Shown: positions 22,910-31,211 of the stretch, in pieces
Layout: each line of letters begins with the position of its first letter
How positions within the stretch are numbered: the stretch's first letter is position 1
Notes under the pieces: model-generated
Database searches by the model: none
Told to the model about the DNA's origin: nothing
The model's input: only the letters and a program-made list of their open reading frames with translations
Program-made: the position numbers and the translations under genes
NCBI GenBank assembly: GCA_020632925.1
Contig: JACKER010000007.1
Location: 806,001 to 870,000, forward strand
From: Alphaproteobacteria bacterium
GTDB taxonomy: Bacteria > Myxococcota_A > UBA796 > GCA-2862545
DNA: 64,000 bases
Direction of reading: 5' to 3'

Positions 22910-25053
22910 TCCTGGGAGCGGACCCACGCGAGACCGGCCTCGAGGACCTCGTCGCGACCTGCGCGGAGGCCGTCCAGCGTCGGTGAGACCGGGACATCGG
23001 GCGCGATGCCCACGAGGTGGACGGGTGAGCCGTCCGCACGGACCACGTGCATGCCCGTGAACTGCAGGCCGTACCCGCCCGGCAGCGGCGCCTGCACGAT
23101 GTTGCCGTTGGTTCCGCCGGTGGTTCCGCCGATCACCGTGCCGAGCTGCTGATCGACGACCATCGCGAGCACGCTCTCCGAGGCGCTCAGGTCGAGGGGT
23201 GAGGACAGGAACGCGACGCGACCGCCGATCCGTGGCGATGCGGGCTGGAGGCGCCAATCGTACGGCGCCCACCCGGCGACCTCGCCCGGTCGGATCACCT
23301 GCGGAACCTGCATCCAGCCCAGTTGCTGGTCGGGCGCGGAGAGCAGGTGCGGAAGCAGGTTCGTGATGCCACCCGCCGGGTACTCCCGCAGGTCGAACAC
23401 CACCCCGGGCGCTGCCGCCAGCTGATCGAGCCCGCCCCGCAGCGACTCCCAGTCCAGCTGGTTCAGGTCGACCACGATCACGCCGTCCTCGAGCACGTCG
23501 AACGGGGCTCGGTCGAACAGGGGAGGGGACTGCGCCGCGTGGCCCACCGCCACCGTCGTCCGCTCGCCGCCCCGATCGATCTCGAGGGTGACGGCGCGGT
23601 CGCACGGCCCGACGGACAGGCGCTCGGCGGCCCACGCGTGACGGAAGCGCTCCGAGCCCGAGACCCGGGCCTCGGCCGTGCGGAGCGCGTCGGCGGTGGG
23701 GACCCCGTCCACCGACAGGACCACGTCGCCAATCCGCAGCGCAGCGGCGACGGTGCTCGTGACCACCAGCGCGTCGTCGACCCGCAGCCACCGGAAGGGG
23801 ACGGCGCAGTTCCCGCCGGTGACCTTCGGGTGCCCGATCCAGGTGTGGCCGTCGGGGACGTCGACCGCCATGCGCCAGAGGGCGGCCACCAGCTCCTCGC
23901 GGTCCGCGGCGGCGGCCGCGTCGCGCACCGACCGCTCGAGGAGGACGTCCCAGTCCACGGCGGGAGGCTCCGGGTGGAAGCTGCGCAGCACGCCCCAGGC
24001 GGTGATCATCGCCGCCAAACGCACGTCGACGTCGTCGCGATCCGGCGACAGCGGATCGAGCAGCCGTCCGGGCGGCGCGGGCTCGGTGTCGGCGGGCAGC
24101 GCCAGCGGGACCCGCGCGTGCAGCCCGCGCCCGAGGTCGAGCTCGAGCGACTCGCCCACCCCGGGCAGCGCGTCGAACAGGCGGCGCGGTCCGAGATCGT
24201 GGTGCGCGATGGAGAGCACGGGGTTGCCGTGGTCCTCGACGACTGCGGCGTCGTAGCCCGAGCCGTCGATTCCCCACCACCAGCCGCCCTCGTCGAAGCC
24301 CGGCTCGTTCAGCGGCACGTCGTACCAGCTGCCGTCGTCGGCCCGGGCCTCCCAGCGGAGATCGTCGGCCCACAGGTGGGTTCGGCCGGTCACCGTGAAT
24401 CCGAAGTGCACCCACCGGGTCTCCGGCTCCACCGTGTGCTCCAACGTGACGCCGTGCCAGGCGCGATCGGTGTCGTCGATCCCCTCCTCGGCGATCGGCG
24501 AGAACGGGGGCCCACGGTCCGTGATCAGCCAGAACCGCCCGACCCCGGTGCCGTCGGACTCGACACGGAGGCGGGTCGAGAGGCGGATCGTCCGGCCGCG
24601 CAGCTCCTTGGCGGGTGACCCGTTCACCGCGTCCGCCGACGAGAGCGTGCCGGTCGGGCCGTCGGTGCGTCCCGTGCGGAGCGAGGTGTACAGCGCGCTG
24701 TTCGCACCGAGCCCGTAGCCGAGGTGCTGCCAGGCCATCGGCGGCGCGTCCGACGGCGGGACGAGGGGTGGGGGCGCCAGGTCGCCGGTCCACAGCTGCA
24801 CCGTCGGCGCGTAGGGCGTGAGGAGCGCCGTCCACCCGTCGCGCAGGGTCACGGCGTCCGGTGCCGCCCGCGCGATCGCGACGCCTTCGGCGGCGATGGC
24901 ACTCCACGGCGCGTCCACCGCCTCGTCGGCTGGATGGAACCAGCGGACCGCGGCCAGGAGCTCCGCCCACGCGACGACGCCCGCCAGCGGGTCGTCGGGC
25001 CCGGGGGGTCCCGGGGGAGGGAGCGCTCGGGAACAGGCCAACCACCACCACAT
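22906..25053 (-). CDS. S41-like peptidase lipoprotein with MWWWLAC leader
   Basis: A 715-residue protein. It begins with the minimal leader MWWWLAC (lipidated Cys7 expected), followed by a Pro/Gly linker, a central beta-rich region of about 300 residues (carbohydrate-binding-like jelly roll by pattern only), a PDZ-like segment (AALRIGDVVLSVDGVP) and a C-terminal S41-type fold: VVFDLREYPAGG, then the nucleophile region LDLSASESVLAMVV and GTVIGGTTGGTNGN. The Lys expected in the GxxxxGK position is not obvious, so activity is uncertain. A TACGAT box ends six bases before the ATG at 25053. The frame remains open upstream to 25251, but that part overlaps the divergent lipoprotein gene. Confidence 0.82.
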   Translation of the reverse strand: MWWWLACSRALPPPGPPGPDDPLAGVVAWAELLAAVRWFHPADEAVDAPWSAIAAEGVAIARAAPDAVTLRDGWTALLTPYAPTVQLWTGDLAPPPLVPPSDAPPMAWQHLGYGLGANSALYTSLRTGRTDGPTGTLSSADAVNGSPAKELRGRTIRLSTRLRVESDGTGVGRFWLITDRGPPFSPIAEEGIDDTDRAWHGVTLEHTVEPETRWVHFGFTVTGRTHLWADDLRWEARADDGSWYDVPLNEPGFDEGGWWWGIDGSGYDAAVVEDHGNPVLSIAHHDLGPRRLFDALPGVGESLELDLGRGLHARVPLALPADTEPAPPGRLLDPLSPDRDDVDVRLAAMITAWGVLRSFHPEPPAVDWDVLLERSVRDAAAAADREELVAALWRMAVDVPDGHTWIGHPKVTGGNCAVPFRWLRVDDALVVTSTVAAALRIGDVVLSVDGVPTADALRTAEARVSGSERFRHAWAAERLSVGPCDRAVTLEIDRGGERTTVAVGHAAQSPPLFDRAPFDVLEDGVIVVDLNQLDWESLRGGLDQLAAAPGVVFDLREYPAGGITNLLPHLLSAPDQQLGWMQVPQVIRPGEVAGWAPYDWRLQPASPRIGGRVAFLSSPLDLSASESVLAMVVDQQLGTVIGGTTGGTNGNIVQAPLPGGYGLQFTGMHVVRADGSPVHLVGIAPDVPVSPTLDGLRAGRDEVLEAGLAWVRSQD

Positions 25054-25059
25054 GTCCGC

Positions 25060-25065
25060 ATCGTA
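25060..25065 (-). promoter_or_regulatory. -10 element TACGAT of a likely leaderless gene (25053)
   Basis: On the minus strand TACGAT ends six bases before the ATG at 25053. The divergent -10 at 25082-25087 lies 16 bp away, so the two promoters overlap. Confidence 0.5.
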
Positions 25066-25081
25066 CCCGGCCATCTCCGAG

Positions 25082-25087
25082 TACCAT
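25082..25087 (+). promoter_or_regulatory. -10 element TACCAT of a likely leaderless gene (25095)
   Basis: TACCAT ends seven bases before the ATG at 25095; no Shine-Dalgarno. Confidence 0.5.
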
Positions 25088-25094
25088 GCCGACC

Positions 25095-25637
25095 ATGCGA
25101 ACCTCGCTCCTCGTCGGCGTTCCGGTGGTCGTCGCGCTGCTGGCCTGCGGCTCGCCGCGGCCGAAGGAGGCGCCCCCACCTCCGACACCCGTGGTGGCCC
25201 GTCCTCCGCCGCCGCCGCCGCCGCCACCGCCACCACCGCGCCCCCCGCCACCCCCTTCGCTCGACGTCTTCCCCGCCGAGCTCGCCGACGTCCCGCGCGA
25301 GTGGGTGGAGATCCGGGAGATCGATGGGGTGCTCCACCGCGTCGACGACTGGTGCGATGCCTCCGCCGCGAGCTGCCGGCTGACGGAACACCCGGCGTCG
25401 CTGGGCTGCAACTGGGGCCAGGACGGCGACTCGTTCCAGCTCGAGCAGGCCGCGACCACCGAGGCCCGGGTGGACCTTCGGACCCTGAGCGGGGAGCGGA
25501 TCACGCTGTCCTGGGAGGATCGGACGGCCGGGGTCGGCACCTGGCACGTCCCGCACGTCGCCCCCCGTCGGATGATGGACGCGGTCCACGCGGCGGCGCT
25601 GCCGGGGTGGAAGGAGCCGAACTGTCCTGGCTACTGA
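25095..25637 (+). CDS. proline-rich lipoprotein
   Basis: A 180-residue lipoprotein; the leader MRTSLLVGVPVVVALLAC ends at Cys18. It is followed by a rigid linker of about 35 residues that is mostly Pro, including a run of twelve, then a C-terminal domain of about 125 residues with five Cys (DDWCDASAASCRLTEHPASL, GCNWGQDGD, EPNCPGY), probably disulfide-bonded. The polyproline segment would hold the domain away from the membrane. No family is recognised. Divergent from the S41-like lipoprotein. Confidence 0.8.
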   Translation: MRTSLLVGVPVVVALLACGSPRPKEAPPPPTPVVARPPPPPPPPPPPPRPPPPPSLDVFPAELADVPREWVEIREIDGVLHRVDDWCDASAASCRLTEHPASLGCNWGQDGDSFQLEQAATTEARVDLRTLSGERITLSWEDRTAGVGTWHVPHVAPRRMMDAVHAAALPGWKEPNCPGY

Positions 25638-25663
25638 TGGCTGGACGGAGCGAACCAGGGGCG

Positions 25664-25669
25664 TAGGGT
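25664..25669 (+). promoter_or_regulatory. -10 element TAGGGT of a likely leaderless gene (25675)
   Basis: TAGGGT ends five bases before the ATG at 25675. GGGG right before the ATG is too close to serve as a Shine-Dalgarno. Confidence 0.45.
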
Positions 25670-25674
25670 TGGGG

Positions 25675-26175
25675 ATGAAGACGTTCGACATCCTGGTGGC
25701 AGGGCCGCCCGACATCGTCCAAGAGCTGCTCGGTACCTCCCTGCGTGCCTCGGAGGACGGCAGCTTCTCCTTCACGGTGGACCACATCCCCGGGCAGCGC
25801 CGGCTGTCCGGAGAGGTCGAGGGGCGGCTCGTTCCCAGCACCGACGGCGTGCGTCTCGTCGGCACGAGCCGGGTGCACCGGACCTATGGGGCGGTCATGC
25901 TCGGCGCCGCCATGCTCGGCACCCTGACCGTCGTCAACAGCGTCTTCCAGCGCGGGTTCCACCTGGAGACCCTCTGGTTGGCCTGGTTCGGGCAGTCGGT
26001 CCTCGTGGGGCTGTTGTACTGGCTGTACGACCGCGCCGACGCGTGGTGTGCTCCGGTCGGTGAACGGCGCGTGGAGCAGGTCGCGGACGAGGTGCGCCAG
26101 ATGCTCGAGGCGTACTGCACCCCGGAGGAGGTGGTGCGATTCGTTCCTGAGGGAACCGTGCGGGCGCGTCGTTGA
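25675..26175 (+). CDS. small inner-membrane protein with two helices
   Basis: A 166-residue protein with two hydrophobic segments in the middle (YGAVMLGAAMLGTLTVVNSV and LAWFGQSVLVGLLYWLY) flanked by soluble parts. The N-terminal 80 residues look like a beta sheet (FDILVAGPPDIVQELLGTSL, FSFTVDHIPG), and the C-terminus is an amphipathic helix (RRVEQVADEVRQMLEAY). This sheet-hairpin-helix plan suggests a membrane-anchored cytoplasmic domain; no family is recognised. An in-frame TTG at 25669 is part of the -10 box and not a likely start. Confidence 0.72.
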   Translation: MKTFDILVAGPPDIVQELLGTSLRASEDGSFSFTVDHIPGQRRLSGEVEGRLVPSTDGVRLVGTSRVHRTYGAVMLGAAMLGTLTVVNSVFQRGFHLETLWLAWFGQSVLVGLLYWLYDRADAWCAPVGERRVEQVADEVRQMLEAYCTPEEVVRFVPEGTVRARR

Positions 26176-26221
26176 CCGAGGTGCCGCGACCCGACAGGCT
26201 TCCGCTTCCAGGAGCGTCACG

Positions 26222-27565
26222 ATGTCCCCCTTCCCAGGCCCGCGCTCGTCCCTCGCCATGCTGTGGGCCTACGTCCGCGACCCGCTGACCTGCATGGTGC
26301 CGTTGGCCGAGACCTGGGGCGACACGTTCACGATCCCCGGCAACCCGCCGATCGTCCTGACGGGGCACCCCGAGGGGATCCGCGCGATCTACGCCGCTCG
26401 TCCGGAGACGTTGACGCCCGCCAACACCGATCTGGGCGTGTTCATCGGTGACACGTCGCTGATCCTGGTCGGCGGGGAGCGCCACAAGCGCCTGCGCCGC
26501 CTGCTGATGCCGCCCTTCCACGGCGCTCGGATGCGGGCCTACGGGCGCCTGATCCAGTCGCTGGTGCGCGAGCACACCCGGTCGTGGACACCGGGACGCA
26601 CCGTCAGCGTCCACCAGACGGCCACCGACCTCTCCCTCGACGTCATCCTCCAGGCCGTCTTCGGCGTGCGTGATCCGGAGCGGATGGCTCGGCTGGCGCG
26701 GCTGCTGACCGACGTCGTGCACGGGATCACGCCGGCCATCGCGATGTTCCCGGCGCTGCGACGAGAGCTCGGCGGTTTCGGGCCGTACGCGGCCTTCCGC
26801 CGCCGGCAGGTCGCCCTTCACGAAGCCCTCGACGCGCTGATCGCGGAGGCCCGGGGCATGGAGCCGGGCGACGACATCCTCTCCCTGCTGGTCCACGCCC
26901 AGGCCGAGGACGGCCGGCCGCTGACGGACGAGGAGCTCCGTGACCAGCTGCTGCTGCTGGTGGTCGCGGGCCACGAGACCACGGCCATCGCGGTGGCCTG
27001 GGCGCTGCACGCGCTGGGGCTGCCGGAGAACGCGGGGGTGGCGGAGCGGCTGCGCGCCGAGCTCGACGCCCTCGGCCCGGACCCGGACCCGGCGGTGGTC
27101 GACGAGCACCCCTGGCTGCGGGCGGTGTGTGACGAGACCCTTCGGCGGTACCCGGGGGCGCCCGCGCCCGCGCCCCGCAGGCTCCTCGCTCCGCTCGAGC
27201 TGATGGGGAGGACGGTGCCCGAGGGGACCGCGGTCGCCGCGGCGATCGGGCTGGTGCACTTCCGCGAGGAGCTCTATCCCGAGCCCATGGCGTTCCGACC
27301 CGAGCGCTTCCTCGAGCGGAAGTTCTCGCCGTTCGAGTTCATCCCGTTCGGCGGCGGGGCGCGTCGTTGCCTGGGGGCCGCGTTGGCCGGCTACGAGATG
27401 CGGCTGGTGGTCGCCGAGCTCGTCCGGCGCTTCCGCACGACGCCTGCGCGACCCGGCCCGGACCCCGGGAAGGTGCGCGCGGCCAACGTCGGCCCCAGGT
27501 ACGGCGTCCCGGTGGTGGTCGACGAGGTCAGAAGCTCAGACCGACCTGGAAGCCCGGCCAGCTGA
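26222..27565 (+). CDS. cytochrome P450
   Basis: A 447-residue soluble cytochrome P450. The I-helix oxygen motif AGHETT is near residue 250, the K-helix ExxR in DETLRRYP, and the haem loop FGGGARRCLG with Cys383 as proximal ligand. The N-terminus has no membrane anchor. The type resembles the CYP110/class E group common in Myxococcota and cyanobacteria, judged only from the AGHETT and FGGGARRCLG motifs. Substrate unknown; no ferredoxin or reductase gene is adjacent. AGGAGCG precedes the ATG at 26222. The last 38 bp overlap the tail of the convergent repeat-protein gene. Confidence 0.96.
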   Translation: MSPFPGPRSSLAMLWAYVRDPLTCMVPLAETWGDTFTIPGNPPIVLTGHPEGIRAIYAARPETLTPANTDLGVFIGDTSLILVGGERHKRLRRLLMPPFHGARMRAYGRLIQSLVREHTRSWTPGRTVSVHQTATDLSLDVILQAVFGVRDPERMARLARLLTDVVHGITPAIAMFPALRRELGGFGPYAAFRRRQVALHEALDALIAEARGMEPGDDILSLLVHAQAEDGRPLTDEELRDQLLLLVVAGHETTAIAVAWALHALGLPENAGVAERLRAELDALGPDPDPAVVDEHPWLRAVCDETLRRYPGAPAPAPRRLLAPLELMGRTVPEGTAVAAAIGLVHFREELYPEPMAFRPERFLERKFSPFEFIPFGGGARRCLGAALAGYEMRLVVAELVRRFRTTPARPGPDPGKVRAANVGPRYGVPVVVDEVRSSDRPGSPAS

Positions 27566-28592
27566 CGAAGTGGTGCCCGGGGTCACGGCTCTCCGGGACG
27601 CCGATGGCGCGCGGCGCGACGCTGCCGTCGCCGGCCCAGGTGTTCACCGAGACGCCCGCGAACGGCGCGATGTGGTCGTGCAGCAGGTCGAAGCCCACCT
27701 GGAGCCGCAGCTTGTTGGTCGCGCCGGGCGCCACCAGCAGCCCCTGGGCGAGCGCCCAGACCGAGTCGTCGAGCTCGATCCACACGGGGCCGGCGGGCAG
27801 GTGCACCCCGAATCCGCCGCCGAACGTCCACCAGGGCTGCGTCGTGTTCACCTGGCCCGCGCCCACCAGCGTGTAGACGTTCTTGCTCCCGAACTTGATG
27901 GCGCCGGACAGCACGGCGCTCTCGCTCGTCCAGATGTCGATGCGGTGCAGCCCGTCGCCGACGAAGTTCAACGGCGCGATCGACACGTCGGACGTCTTGG
28001 CGACGTTCACCAGGCCCAGCTGCAGCCCCTTCACGTCCCCGCCGACGTTGACGAGCCCGATCTGAGCGCCGTGGACCTCGCGCGCCACGTTCACCATCGA
28101 GCCCTGCACCCCGCGCAGCCCGCCCGCGAGGTCGAAGAGCCCGAGCTGCACCCCCTCGCTGTCGTCGCCCAGCGCGAGGTTGGCGAGACCCACCTGCACG
28201 CCGTCGACGGAGCCCTCCGCCACCGACAGCATCGCCCCCTGCAGGACCCGGACGTCGCCGCGGGACCAGGCGACGCCGCTCGACACCTGCCACCCGTCCA
28301 CCGAGCCTGCCTCCGCCAGGCCGAACGTAGCCTGGAAGCCGGACATCTCTCCGTCCACCCAGGACATGCCGAGCTGGGCGTCGAAGCCGTGGAGCTCCTG
28401 CGCCATGCCGATCCCGCCGACGGAGAAGCCGTCCACGACCTGGTTCGGGTCGGCGTTCAGCCCCACGCCCGGCACGATGGTCACCCGGAACGAGGTGGGC
28501 TCGTCGTCCGCCGGACGGGTCGCGGTGTCGGCCACGATCGCGGCGGTGGGCGGTGGCTCGGCGGCGAAGGCCAGGTTCACGAGCAGCAGCAC
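27528..28592 (-). CDS. LA_2272-type surface repeat protein
   Basis: A 354-residue exported protein. After a very short leader (MLLLVNLAFAAEP) the chain contains a run of about eight units of roughly 20 residues with the pattern G.Q.GL.N.A..V.G.Q (VDGVQVGLANLALGDDSEGV, VHGAQIGLVNVGGDVKGLQL, and so on), the hallmark of the LA_2272/LA_2273 surface repeat family, followed by a C-terminal beta-barrel-like half. It is expected in the outer membrane. GGAGG lies five bases before the GTG at 28592, which is why I prefer it over the GTG at 28619. Function unknown. Confidence 0.82.
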   Translation of the reverse strand: MLLLVNLAFAAEPPPTAAIVADTATRPADDEPTSFRVTIVPGVGLNADPNQVVDGFSVGGIGMAQELHGFDAQLGMSWVDGEMSGFQATFGLAEAGSVDGWQVSSGVAWSRGDVRVLQGAMLSVAEGSVDGVQVGLANLALGDDSEGVQLGLFDLAGGLRGVQGSMVNVAREVHGAQIGLVNVGGDVKGLQLGLVNVAKTSDVSIAPLNFVGDGLHRIDIWTSESAVLSGAIKFGSKNVYTLVGAGQVNTTQPWWTFGGGFGVHLPAGPVWIELDDSVWALAQGLLVAPGATNKLRLQVGFDLLHDHIAPFAGVSVNTWAGDGSVAPRAIGVPESRDPGHHFVSWPGFQVGLSF

Positions 28593-28637
28593 GGCGTCCT
28601 CCAACGCCTGCCTGGACACCGGGGGTGTCGCTCGCTG

Positions 28638-29144
28638 TCACCCCGACCGTGCGGAAGATCCGAGGTGGGCGCGGACGGTGAGCACGCTCGCGCTGCCCAC
28701 CGGATGTCCGTGGGCGGGCGCCGGCTCGAAGGCGACGGTCACCTCGGGCAGATCGACGACCGCATCGCCACCCGCCCAGGACGCGTCGCGCGACAGCGTG
28801 ACCGAGGGCTCCGCGGCGCGCAGGACGGCCGGCTTGCGGATCGTGACCGTGGCTCGCTCGACGGCCGCCCGGCCCTCGCCCGCGCGCGGCGGATCCAGGA
28901 CGACCCGCAGGATGGCCATGGCCAGCGACTCGATGAGCCGAAAGCGGCCGTGCACCGCGAGGTATCGGATGCGGGAATCCATCTCGGCGTAGTCCACGCC
29001 CGCGCCGAGCTCGCCGGTGGTGCCGCAGGGCTCGAGCGGCAGCTCCATGCGCAGCGAGATGCGCATCGGCTGGGGCTCGATCCGCTCCCGCGGGAGGATG
29101 CCGACGATGGCGCAGACCTCGAGGTCCAGGTCGATCCGGTCCAT
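28638..29144 (-). CDS. folB: dihydroneopterin aldolase-type enzyme with C-terminal extension
   Basis: A 168-residue protein whose first 115 residues are a FolB/FolX tunnelling fold: DLEVCAIVGILPRERIEPQP near the N-terminus, the conserved Glu region VDYAEMDSRIR and RFRLIESLAMAI. FolB converts 7,8-dihydroneopterin to 6-hydroxymethyl-dihydropterin in folate synthesis. About 50 extra residues at the C-terminus (from RKPAVLRAAEPSVTL) are not usual and look like a second partial beta sheet. Next to it upstream is a pteridine-reductase-like SDR gene, 5 bp apart, so a FolX/FolM-type pair is also possible. Confidence 0.85.
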   Translation of the reverse strand: MDRIDLDLEVCAIVGILPRERIEPQPMRISLRMELPLEPCGTTGELGAGVDYAEMDSRIRYLAVHGRFRLIESLAMAILRVVLDPPRAGEGRAAVERATVTIRKPAVLRAAEPSVTLSRDASWAGGDAVVDLPEVTVAFEPAPAHGHPVGSASVLTVRAHLGSSARSG

Positions 29145-29149
29145 GCCCG

Positions 29150-29911
29150 TCAATACCGAGCGTGCAGGCCGCCGTCGACCGGGATGACGACGCCGTCGAG
29201 GTAGTGCGCCTCCATCGTCAGGAACCGCACGAGCCGCGCCACGTCCTCGGGCGCCCCCACGCGACCGAGGGGGATTCGACGGGCCAGTGCACGCCTCGTC
29301 GCCTCGTCGTAGCTCTCGGGCCAGGCCACCTGACCGGGGCTGACGCCGACCGTCCGCACCGCAGGGGACAGCTCGACCGCCATCGCGCGCACCAGCATCA
29401 CCAGGCCCGCCTTGCTCACCGAGTAGTGGGCATGCCCGCTGACGGGCCGGTCCGCGCCGATGTCGCAGAGGTGGACCACCACCCCGTGTTGCTCCTCGGG
29501 CGCGCCGAAGCGCGTCGCGTCCGCCGCCCGCAGCAGCGGCAGCAGGTCCCGGCAGAGCACGAACGGGGCCTTGAGGTTCACCTCGAGCACCCGGTCCCAC
29601 TCGTCGTCGTCGATGCGGTCGAAGGCCACCGGGTAGAACACGCTCGCGTTGTTCACGAGCAGGTTCAGCGCGCCGAACGCGGTGCGGGCAGCGTCCACGA
29701 CGGCCGCTCGGCCCTCGCGGGTGCCGAGGTCGGCAGCGACCACGTGCGCCTGGCCGCCATGCGCCCGGACACCCTCCGCGACGTGTTCGATCTCGTCCGG
29801 CCTGCTCCGGTGGTGGAGGAGGAGGTCGAAGCCCGACGCCGCCAGCTCCAGCGCGATCGCCCGTCCCACGCGGACCGCGGCACCCGTCACCAGGGCGGTC
29901 GGACGGCTCAC
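29150..29911 (-). CDS. short-chain dehydrogenase, pteridine reductase (FolM)-like
   Basis: A 253-residue SDR. The cofactor motif is TGAAVRVGRAIA (the RxGR form seen in pteridine reductases that use NADPH), the NNAS loop is present, the catalytic Tyr-Lys pair is in HYSVSKAG, and the protein ends with the typical PVDGGLHARY. The family reduces dihydropterins or dihydromonapterin. The GTG start at 29911 overlaps the stop of the upstream membrane glycosyltransferase in GTGA, and folB follows, so the three genes form an operon. Assignment to pteridine reduction rests on the motif and on folB next to it. Confidence 0.87.
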   Translation of the reverse strand: MSRPTALVTGAAVRVGRAIALELAASGFDLLLHHRSRPDEIEHVAEGVRAHGGQAHVVAADLGTREGRAAVVDAARTAFGALNLLVNNASVFYPVAFDRIDDDEWDRVLEVNLKAPFVLCRDLLPLLRAADATRFGAPEEQHGVVVHLCDIGADRPVSGHAHYSVSKAGLVMLVRAMAVELSPAVRTVGVSPGQVAWPESYDEATRRALARRIPLGRVGAPEDVARLVRFLTMEAHYLDGVVIPVDGGLHARY

Positions 29912-31182
29912 GGCCGGCGGGGCTCGACCAGCGGGGACGTGGCGCCGAGCCAGGCCGTCAGCACCGTCAGCCCCACCAGCGACGCGAACTTGAGCTCGCG
30001 GAGGGCGATCTGGAGCGCGAGCCAGCCACGCGGCATCTCGGCGACCAGGCTCCGGATCAGCTGGAGGTCGAAGAGCAGCACGCCGACGGCGAGCGCCGCG
30101 GGCACCCATGCCCAGCGCGGCAGCCGTCCGGTCGTCATCCCGAGGATCACGACCACCGCCGCGGGGATGGCGAAGATCAGGTGGTGCTCGTAGGTGAACA
30201 CCGGGACGAGCAGGAGCATCACGCCGAAGCACGACGCCTGGGCCGCCCGCTGGAACTGGCCCTCGAGGCCCTCCGCCGGAGCGCCGCGGAACACCGAGCC
30301 CACCACGAACAGCATGCCGGCGATCAGCGCGCCCGACACGATGCGGGCCGGCAGCGACATGCGGTGGTCGCTCCCGGGCATCATCGCGTCGATCACGTTC
30401 GGCAGGCTGTGGTTGCCGAACAGCGAGATCGGCACCTCGAGCCCGTTGTAGAACCCGTTCGAGAAGGTCGGCAGGACCTCGGTGTAGAACCGCCACTGGA
30501 CACCGACGCCGGCGAGCGGCAGCGTCAAGACCGACAGGGCCACCCCCATCGCCACGGCGGCTCCGATGGCCCGCCATCGCCCGCGGATCGCCCACAGGAC
30601 GAGGAAGAGCGCGGGGCTCATCTTGAGCATGCAGGCCGCGCCCATCAGGAGCCCGCCGAGCACGTCACGGTCCCGGTCGGTGGCCCACAGGCCGGCCAGG
30701 GCGAGCACGAGCCCCGGGAAGTTCGCCTGCCCCATCGCGTGGTTGTTCGGCAGCGCCGTCATCAGCGCGCCCACCGCCACCACCGCGAGCAGCGTGTCGT
30801 TGGAGAGCGGCCGCCACCAGCGCCACAGGATGATCCCGGTCGCCACGGCGAGGAGCTCGTCCAGCCAGAACCACAGGTGGTACGCCTGCCCGAGCGAGAG
30901 CTGGCGCGTCCAGGTCATGCTCAGCAGGAACGGAGGCGCGTACAGGAACGGGTGGACGTAGCGCCGGGTGCCGTCGTCCTGGGCCGCCTCGGACAGCGCG
31001 TCCGTGTCGTACGGGTCACCCCCCTTCGAGGCGACGGCGACCGCGTAGTAGTAGGACGCGAAGTCCCTGGCGTGGAGCTGCTCCGAGGCCTGCGTCCAGG
31101 CCGGCGTCGCCACGCACAGCACGTGCCAGGCCAGCGCCATGGCCAGCAGCAGGCTGCGGAGCGCTTTCGTCCCATCCGTCAT
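29908..31182 (-). CDS. GT87-type membrane glycosyltransferase
   Basis: A 424-residue integral membrane protein with about ten hydrophobic helices and the N-terminal pattern of DUF2029/GT87 polyprenol-phosphate-dependent mannosyltransferases: ARDFASYYYAVAVASKGGDP with the acidic residues in the first periplasmic loop, then YVHPFLYAPPFLL. It would transfer a hexose from a polyprenyl-phosphate donor on the periplasmic side. It is the first gene of an operon with the SDR and folB; the functional link to pterins is not obvious. The ATG at 31182 follows directly from the start of the first helix. Confidence 0.85.
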   Translation of the reverse strand: MTDGTKALRSLLLAMALAWHVLCVATPAWTQASEQLHARDFASYYYAVAVASKGGDPYDTDALSEAAQDDGTRRYVHPFLYAPPFLLSMTWTRQLSLGQAYHLWFWLDELLAVATGIILWRWWRPLSNDTLLAVVAVGALMTALPNNHAMGQANFPGLVLALAGLWATDRDRDVLGGLLMGAACMLKMSPALFLVLWAIRGRWRAIGAAVAMGVALSVLTLPLAGVGVQWRFYTEVLPTFSNGFYNGLEVPISLFGNHSLPNVIDAMMPGSDHRMSLPARIVSGALIAGMLFVVGSVFRGAPAEGLEGQFQRAAQASCFGVMLLLVPVFTYEHHLIFAIPAAVVVILGMTTGRLPRWAWVPAALAVGVLLFDLQLIRSLVAEMPRGWLALQIALRELKFASLVGLTVLTAWLGATSPLVEPRRP

Positions 31183-31211
31183 CGCGCTGCGACGTACCGC
31201 GTCGCAACCCG

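Noticed and set aside
20267..25540. Very long minus-strand open frame (1757 codons)
   Set aside because: It runs antisense through the APH-like gene and out of frame through other genes; composition is Arg/Gly/Pro/His-rich and no family motif appears. Long shadow frames are expected at this GC content.
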